Origin: Pseudomonadota bacterium
GTDB lineage: Bacteria; Pseudomonadota; Gammaproteobacteria; Acidithiobacillales; Acidithiobacillaceae
Direction: 5' to 3'
Assembly: GCA_021827445.1 (NCBI GenBank)
Contig: JAKAVW010000072.1
Coordinates: 1-11,063 of the forward strand
DNA: 11,063 bases
Numbering within the stretch: the first letter of the stretch is position 1; the number at the start of each line of letters is the position of its first letter. Under the pieces are notes generated by a model that worked only from the letters and a program-made list of their open reading frames with translations, made no database searches and was not told the DNA's origin. The position numbers were made by a program, and so were the translations under genes. Positions 7,474-11,063 of the stretch are shown piece after piece.

Positions 7474-7716
7474 ATGGGAACCACGGACATGTCTTTGAGC
7501 GATTGCGTAACCCTGGTCATGGACCGCTATCTGGCGGATTTGCAGGGTGAAGTACCCAGCAACTTGCACGCACTGATCATAGACGAGGTGGAACGTGCCC
7601 TGTTCGCTAACACGCTGCAGCATTGTAGCGGGCAACGCGGCATGGCTGCCCAATGGCTGGGCATCAATCGCAACACTTTGCGTAAGAAACTACAGGCCTA
7701 CGGATTAGATACCTGA
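7474..7716 (+). CDS. fis: Fis-family nucleoid-associated DNA-binding protein
   Basis: Fis bends DNA and acts in chromosome organisation, rRNA promoter activation and site-specific recombination. The 80-residue length is slightly short against the 98 of E. coli. The C-terminal helix-turn-helix (about 53-79) is unmistakable: GINRNTLRKKLQAYGLD closely follows the Fis pattern GINRxTLRKKLxxYG. The N-terminal part is shorter than in enterobacteria, so the beta-hairpin arms that activate Hin-type invertases may be reduced or lost. It is the last gene of the aroQ-accBC-prmA-DUF3426 run rather than a partner of dusB. Its last 19 nt overlap the 3' end of the convergent lytic transglycosylase gene. The larger frame opening at 7054 is a shadow inside the DUF3426 gene. 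Confidence 0.93.
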   Translation: MGTTDMSLSDCVTLVMDRYLADLQGEVPSNLHALIIDEVERALFANTLQHCSGQRGMAAQWLGINRNTLRKKLQAYGLDT

Positions 7717-8363
7717 ATCAACTGCGGAGCGGCGTTCGCCACCGATTGCGGGTTCGCACCAACCACGTTGCCGCCGCCATTCAGGTACTGCTGATAATAA
7801 GCGAGTACCCGCGGCACGTAAGCCTGGGTTTCTGCAAAAGGCGGAATATGATAACCCGCCTGGATCACGGCCTGCGATCCCGCATTGTAGGCGGCCACCG
7901 CCAGCTTCAGGTCACCACTAAATACACGCAGCAAATGGGCCAGGTACGCCGTGCCACCGTTGATGTTATCAGCCGGGCTGAAGGAATTGGCCACCCCAAA
8001 ACGATCCGCCGTTGCCGGAATGAGCTGCATCAACCCGACTGCCCCTTTGGGTGAAACCGCCCCCGCGTTGTAACCGGACTCGGCGCTGATCACGGCGTTA
8101 ATCAGCGCCGGACTGACCCCATACCTGCTAGCTGCCGCCCGAATCAGTGCCTGATAATGCGCCCTGGCCACCCTGTTAAAATCCGCGCGCGCCACGGCTA
8201 CCGCCATTTTCGGCGTCCGCATCACCATTCGGTACTTGTTATTCCCGGCAGGCACGTTGGTCAGATGCACCACCCCGCTGCTATCGGTGTACGCATAAAT
8301 ATTGGCCTCCGCCGTGCTTCCGCAAAGGAGCAGCATCGCACCGAGCATCAGGCCAAGCCTCAC
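7698..8363 (-). CDS. Secreted lytic transglycosylase (DUF4124 + SLT domain)
   Basis: The 221-residue protein cleaves peptidoglycan glycan strands, by family inference. Residues 1-20 form a signal peptide (MRLGLMLGAMLLLC...AEA) with an AxA-type cleavage site; C14 is not in a good lipobox. A DUF4124-like segment (IYAYTDSSGVVHLTNVP, 22-38) is followed by the Slt/LtgE-type catalytic domain (about 70-192). Catalytic E95 lies in VISAESGYN, with GAVSPKGAVGLMQLIPATA (101-119) and AVAAYNAGSQAV (155-166) as the usual SLT motifs. The start is GTG, overlapping the sspB stop as GTGA; using the next ATG would leave too short a signal peptide. The stop codon lies inside the 3' end of fis. The C-terminal tail (195-221) is Asn/Gln/Gly-rich. 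Confidence 0.92.
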   Translation of the reverse strand: MRLGLMLGAMLLLCGSTAEANIYAYTDSSGVVHLTNVPAGNNKYRMVMRTPKMAVAVARADFNRVARAHYQALIRAAASRYGVSPALINAVISAESGYNAGAVSPKGAVGLMQLIPATADRFGVANSFSPADNINGGTAYLAHLLRVFSGDLKLAVAAYNAGSQAVIQAGYHIPPFAETQAYVPRVLAYYQQYLNGGGNVVGANPQSVANAAPQLIQVSNP

Positions 8364-8776
8364 TTCACCACCCGCAGTGAAGGGCGCTCGGGCTTACTGG
8401 GGGGGTTATCCGCGTTCTCAACACCGCCTCCCTCTGGGGGCGGCGGCGGTGTGGTTGGGATTTCGGGATCGGCAAAGCCCATCCCCTCCTGCGTCTCCGC
8501 AGCGTAAATCGCCGCCACAGCCGCCATCGGTACATCCACCGTGCGGGCGACCCCACCAAAGCGGGCGTTAAAAGAAATCCAGCCATCCGCCATGCGGAAA
8601 CTGTGGCAGGCGCGCGGCGAGACATCAAGAATCATCCGTCCATCCTTTTCGTAGCCACTCGGAACAGACATTCCCGGATAAGCCACCACCACCAGAATAT
8701 ACGGTGTATGCCCCTGATCCACACACCACTGATAGACCGCATTGAGCAGGTAGGGCTTAGCACTTTCAGGTAACAA
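8360..8776 (-). CDS. sspB: ClpXP adaptor SspB (stringent starvation protein B)
   Basis: SspB binds ssrA-tagged proteins and other substrates and hands them to ClpXP. The 138 residues contain the folded substrate-binding domain (about 5-103), with PYLLNAVYQWCVDQGHTPY at 8-26, NARFGG at 70-75 and VPMAAVAAIYA at 82-92. A short Pro/Gly-rich linker (104-130, including PPPPPEGGG) leads to the C-terminal tail RPSLRVVK, nearly identical to the E. coli ClpX-binding peptide RPALRVVK. The start is TTG at 8776. An in-frame stop lies four codons upstream and no in-frame ATG precedes the conserved domain, so the unusual start is well supported; GGAGA stands about 7 nt before it. The usual neighbour sspA is absent. 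The slt gene is translationally coupled downstream. The total length is shorter than the roughly 165 residues of E. coli because of the linker. Confidence 0.95.
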   Translation of the reverse strand: MLPESAKPYLLNAVYQWCVDQGHTPYILVVVAYPGMSVPSGYEKDGRMILDVSPRACHSFRMADGWISFNARFGGVARTVDVPMAAVAAIYAAETQEGMGFADPEIPTTPPPPPEGGGVENADNPPSKPERPSLRVVK

Positions 8777-9078
8777 TTTTGTTCTCCATCATCAGCATCC
8801 AGCCATATAACCCGTGCAGGCCAAGGACACATGGGTTGCCCCTATCGCTGCTGCATTCAAACTTATCCATAAAACGTTTATAGACGATTTTTCGGAATTC
8901 TCAAGATAGTTCAGATGCAGACGGTAGGATCAGGCGACTGCACAACGCTGTTTGGTCCCGGTTCAACATAACATATCTGCATGTTTAAACACGACTTATG
9001 CTAATAAGATCCTATAGAGCAGACCATTTTTTGCACATCCAGAAAATATCACACCCCTCTTGCAGCAATCTCTAAAAT
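8777..9078. other. AT-rich intergenic region, no gene seen
   Basis: About 300 bp upstream of sspB carry no credible coding frame on either strand. Base composition is clearly more AT-rich than in the genes to the left. Short palindromes include AAACGTTT (8872-8879) and TGTTTAAACA (8982-8991), and a small CTTAT-GCTA-ATAAG hairpin is at 8995-9008. The sspB promoter must lie at the left end on the minus strand (candidate -10-like TTATAT about 8806), without a convincing -35. Confidence 0.5.
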
Positions 9079-9330
9079 ATGAGGCATAAACGCACACGCT
9101 TTAGTGATAGGCCCCGCTGGTGCCGCAGTCCTGCCCGGCTGCACCAACCACCCAGCAAGAGGTCAGAAAGGGCGGTGGAACAGAACTTTCGGGCAGCAGG
9201 CCATGGCAGAGGGGGTCTCAGCGGTCCAGCAGCGGGTGTGCTGCCAGTAGGCGCGACGGCTTGGGCAGACCTGGCGAGGATCGGCTACCGGAGCGCTCGT
9301 TGGTGTCGCCTTGGCTCGGTGAGTGACTCT
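9079..9330 (+). pseudogene. Possible decayed glycine-zipper lipoprotein gene
   Basis: A GC-rich island in AT-rich surroundings. From the ATG at 9079 one frame reads MRHKRTRFS, a basic n-region. The frame from about 9104 then reads GPAGAAVLPGCTNHPARGQKG, like a hydrophobic segment ending in a lipobox-type cysteine followed by a GQKG-type stretch common in short outer-membrane glycine-zipper lipoproteins. That frame stops at 9248-9250. In the same frame beyond the stop, SATGALVGVALAR resembles a glycine-zipper helix. The pieces suggest a lipoprotein gene broken by at least one frameshift and a stop. None of the three frames gives a convincing intact protein, and there is no clear ribosome binding site. 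Alternatively the block could be a structured RNA, because complementary arms such as CTGCCCG (9131-9137) and CGGGCAG (9190-9196) occur. The call is tentative. Confidence 0.3.
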
Positions 9331-9386
9331 TTGCTGAAAGAGAGATAATCTACATCGTCACAATAACTCACAGAGTCTGCAAAGAG
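9327..9386 (+). promoter_or_regulatory. Inverted repeats in the leader of the CE4 deacetylase gene
   Basis: CTCTTTGC (9327-9334) can pair locally with AAAGAG (9337-9342, loop GCTG) or with GCAAAGAG (9379-9386). The distal copy contains the only Shine-Dalgarno-like sequence (AAAGAGA) before the ATG at 9400. The two pairings exclude each other, so an RNA switch of ribosome access is conceivable, although the stems are short and could be chance. Confidence 0.25.
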
Positions 9387-9399
9387 AATATATCAACAC

Positions 9400-10182
9400 A
9401 TGCTAGAAACGATAACACTGTGTATTTTGGCAAGTATAATATCCAGCCAGATCGTGCTTACCATGCTAATCCTTTGCCCTCGCTGCAAATTGATCAGCCC
9501 AAACTTAGTCCGCCTGCCCCAAGCCGCTATCGCACGTCGCGAGATTGCTCTCACCTTCGACGACGGGCCACATGCAGAAATAACCCCGCAAATACTAGAT
9601 CACCTAGACCTACATAACGCCAAAGCCACCTTTTTTTGCATTGGTGAGAAAGTTGCTGCGCACCCGAATTTAGTCGCCGAAATAATGCGTCGAGGCCATA
9701 GCGTAGAAAATCACAGTTATCGCCACAATACGCTTTTCGCCTTCAGCAGCCCAAGTTTATTAGCGAACGACATTGTTAAAACGCAAAAAGCCATCGAAGC
9801 TGCGACACATGGAACAGCACCACGTTTCTTCCGCGCGCCTTTTGGCTTTCGCAGTCCGTTCTTGGGCAGGGTATTACGGCGACTGGGCCTGCACCACGTC
9901 GCGTGGACTCGACGTGGTTACGACACGACATCTCGAAATCCAGACACCGTGCTCCGCCGCCTCAGCCGCAATCTGGCCGCCGGAGACATATTGTTATTGC
10001 ATGACGGCAAACCGGGGCTAGTTGTGTTACCCAGACTACTAGAACTGTGTAGCCATAAAGAACTACGTAGTGTGTCTTTATCCATGATATTTAAGGATGT
10101 CGAAACGCTCCCACAAATATGCAACCGCGCCATGACAAGTGCTGGCGGTGATCACACACCATCGACGAATGCGCCGAGCTAA
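9400..10182 (+). CDS. Membrane-anchored polysaccharide deacetylase (NodB/CE4 family)
   Basis: CE4 enzymes remove acetyl groups from N- or O-acetylated sugars by a divalent metal mechanism. The 260 residues start with a hydrophobic helix (about 4-26), suggesting an N-terminal anchor or uncleaved signal. All NodB motifs are present: TFDDGPH (52-58, D54 catalytic base and D55 metal ligand), the metal-binding HSYRH (105-109), FRAPFGFRSP (144-153), AWTRRGYDT (168-176) and LLLHDG (198-203, H201). An active enzyme is therefore expected. The tail (235-260) is low complexity. The ribosome binding site is weak (AAAGAGA about 12 nt upstream). Codon use includes more tta, cta and ata than in the core genes to the left, and GC is lower, consistent with a separately acquired block. 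The halogenase-like gene follows after 46 nt, probably in the same transcript. The acetylated substrate is not known. Confidence 0.88.
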   Translation: MLETITLCILASIISSQIVLTMLILCPRCKLISPNLVRLPQAAIARREIALTFDDGPHAEITPQILDHLDLHNAKATFFCIGEKVAAHPNLVAEIMRRGHSVENHSYRHNTLFAFSSPSLLANDIVKTQKAIEAATHGTAPRFFRAPFGFRSPFLGRVLRRLGLHHVAWTRRGYDTTSRNPDTVLRRLSRNLAAGDILLLHDGKPGLVVLPRLLELCSHKELRSVSLSMIFKDVETLPQICNRAMTSAGGDHTPSTNAPS

Positions 10183-10215
10183 CTAGTCAGCGTAGTTTTT
10201 ATAGAAAGCCCAACT

Positions 10216-10224
10216 GGAGGAAGG
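10216..10224 (+). promoter_or_regulatory. Ribosome binding site of the halogenase-like gene
   Basis: GGAGGAAGG precedes the ATG at 10229 with about 8 nt between the GGAGG core and the start codon. It is among the strongest Shine-Dalgarno sequences in the window and contrasts with the weak one of the gene before it. Confidence 0.8.
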
Positions 10225-10228
10225 ACAG

Positions 10229-11063
10229 ATGACCAAAGAACAACAGACATCAGACGAACATCTTGTAACACACGAATGTGACGTTCTGGTTATAGGTGGC
10301 GGACCGGCAGGCTCGACGATCGGTGCGTTACTCGCAGAGCGCAACTACCAAATCACCATACTAGAAAAAGCGCATCATCCAAGGTTTCATATAGGTGAGT
10401 CCCTGCTCCCCGCCAATTTACCGCTGCTGCAACAATTGGGCGTTGCCGACGAAGTAAACAAAATCGGCATGAAAAAATGGGGTGCCGAATTCAACTCTCC
10501 CTACCACACGAAGAAAAAACAAACCTTCTTATTTGCTGATGCATGGAACAAGTCCATGCCCATGGCCTATCAGGTCAGACGCGCAGACTTCGATGATATT
10601 CTGTTTCGCAATGCGCGCAAAAAAGGCGCGACGACGATTGAGGGATGCCGGGCCCAGTCGGTTGAATTTTTGCCGCACGGAAAAGGTGCCATAGTTCATG
10701 CCCTCCGCGAAGATGGATCGGCAGAAACATGGAAAGCACGGTTTCTGGTTGATGCATCCGGTAGAGATACATTTCTCGGAACACGCTTCAAGACCAAACA
10801 GAACAACCCAAAACATAACAGCTCTGCCCTTTATGCGCATTTCCGTGGGGCACATCGCCTCCCCGGCAGTGAAGAGGGACATATTTCGCTATTCTGGTTT
10901 GAACATGGGTGGTTTTGGTTCATCCCGTTGGCCGACGGAACTACCAGCGTGGGCGCGGTGGTATGGCCCTCTTATCTCAAAACACGAAAGAAACCCGTGG
11001 AAGATTTCTTTGCGGACACCATCGCCATGTCTCCCGATCTTTTGATTCGATTAGCAGACGCAC
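10229..11063 (+). CDS. Flavin-dependent halogenase-like monooxygenase, 5' part
   Basis: The frame is open from the ATG to the window end (278 codons plus one base), so the C-terminus is missing; family members usually have 400-550 residues. The FAD-binding Rossmann motif is VLVIGGGPAGS (19-29), followed by LEKAHHPRFHIGESLLP (45-61), the conserved flavin-contact segment of this family. R118 and R119 with D123 (RRADFDDIL) and the second FAD motif LVDASGRDTFLG (173-184) follow. GWFWFIP (227-233) matches the WxWxIP signature of flavin-dependent halogenases. KWGAEF (83-88) fits the K.G..F motif that holds the catalytic lysine. A true halogenase is possible, but many relatives in aryl-polyene clusters carry this annotation with unproven activity. 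It follows the CE4 gene by 46 nt. The substrate is unknown and may be carrier-bound. Confidence 0.85.
   Translation, partial: MTKEQQTSDEHLVTHECDVLVIGGGPAGSTIGALLAERNYQITILEKAHHPRFHIGESLLPANLPLLQQLGVADEVNKIGMKKWGAEFNSPYHTKKKQTFLFADAWNKSMPMAYQVRRADFDDILFRNARKKGATTIEGCRAQSVEFLPHGKGAIVHALREDGSAETWKARFLVDASGRDTFLGTRFKTKQNNPKHNSSALYAHFRGAHRLPGSEEGHISLFWFEHGWFWFIPLADGTTSVGAVVWPSYLKTRKKPVEDFFADTIAMSPDLLIRLADA

Noticed and set aside
8982..8991. TGTTTAAACA palindrome as an operator
   Set aside because: A single 10-bp AT-rich palindrome in AT-rich DNA is expected by chance and is not near a defined promoter.
9079..9348. An intact 89-residue protein from the ATG at 9079
   Set aside because: The product is Arg/Ser/Gly-rich without motifs, lacks a ribosome binding site, and the lipoprotein-like segments occur in another frame; a decayed gene fits better.
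10698..11045. 115-codon + strand frame within the halogenase-like gene
   Set aside because: The frame from 10229 is open to the window end with all FAD and halogenase motifs, so this is a shadow.

Overview
The window reads as a chromosomal segment of a GC-rich proteobacterium of the beta/gamma/Acidithiobacillia kind. This rests on four things: the ftsA-ftsZ end of a division and cell-wall cluster, the conserved order aroQ-accB-accC-prmA-DUF3426-fis, an SspB with an E. coli-type C-terminal ClpX-binding tail, and FtsZ and AccC sequences of clear proteobacterial type. The protein flavour suggests an Acidithiobacillus-like acidophile, but that is recall and inference, not proof.

Layout: (1) bases 1-2037, the 3' two thirds of ftsA and complete ftsZ on the + strand; (2) bases 2053-3384, a minus-strand pair encoding a ferritin-like diiron protein (acyl-ACP-desaturase-type ligand set) and a small LRV/HEAT-like repeat protein, whose end lies in a strong hairpin shared with the ftsZ 3' end; (3) bases 3656-7716, a tightly packed + strand operon aroQ-accB-accC-prmA-DUF3426-fis, with a 1-nt gap or ATGA overlaps at several junctions; it links shikimate metabolism, malonyl-CoA supply, ribosomal protein methylation and a nucleoid regulator; (4) bases 7698-8776, a convergent minus-strand pair, sspB (TTG start) followed by a DUF4124-SLT lytic transglycosylase, whose stop codon lies inside the fis 3' end; (5) bases 8777-9399, an AT-rich intergenic stretch containing a GC-rich island that looks like a broken glycine-zipper lipoprotein gene; (6) bases 9400-11063, a compositionally different + strand block with a membrane-anchored NodB/CE4 polysaccharide deacetylase and the first 278 codons of a flavin-dependent halogenase-like monooxygenase, cut by the window end.

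Regions 1-4 are ordinary core genome. The accessory interest lies to the right of about 8800: a CE4 deacetylase followed by a halogenase-like flavoenzyme that keeps both the WxWxIP motif and a K.G..F motif. This pairing fits the left edge of an aryl-polyene or xanthomonadin-like pigment cluster or another secondary-metabolite locus, but the diagnostic genes (ketosynthases, ACPs, ammonia lyase, MMPL exporter) would lie beyond the window. I saw no tRNA, rRNA, CRISPR array, intact insertion sequence or obvious defence system.
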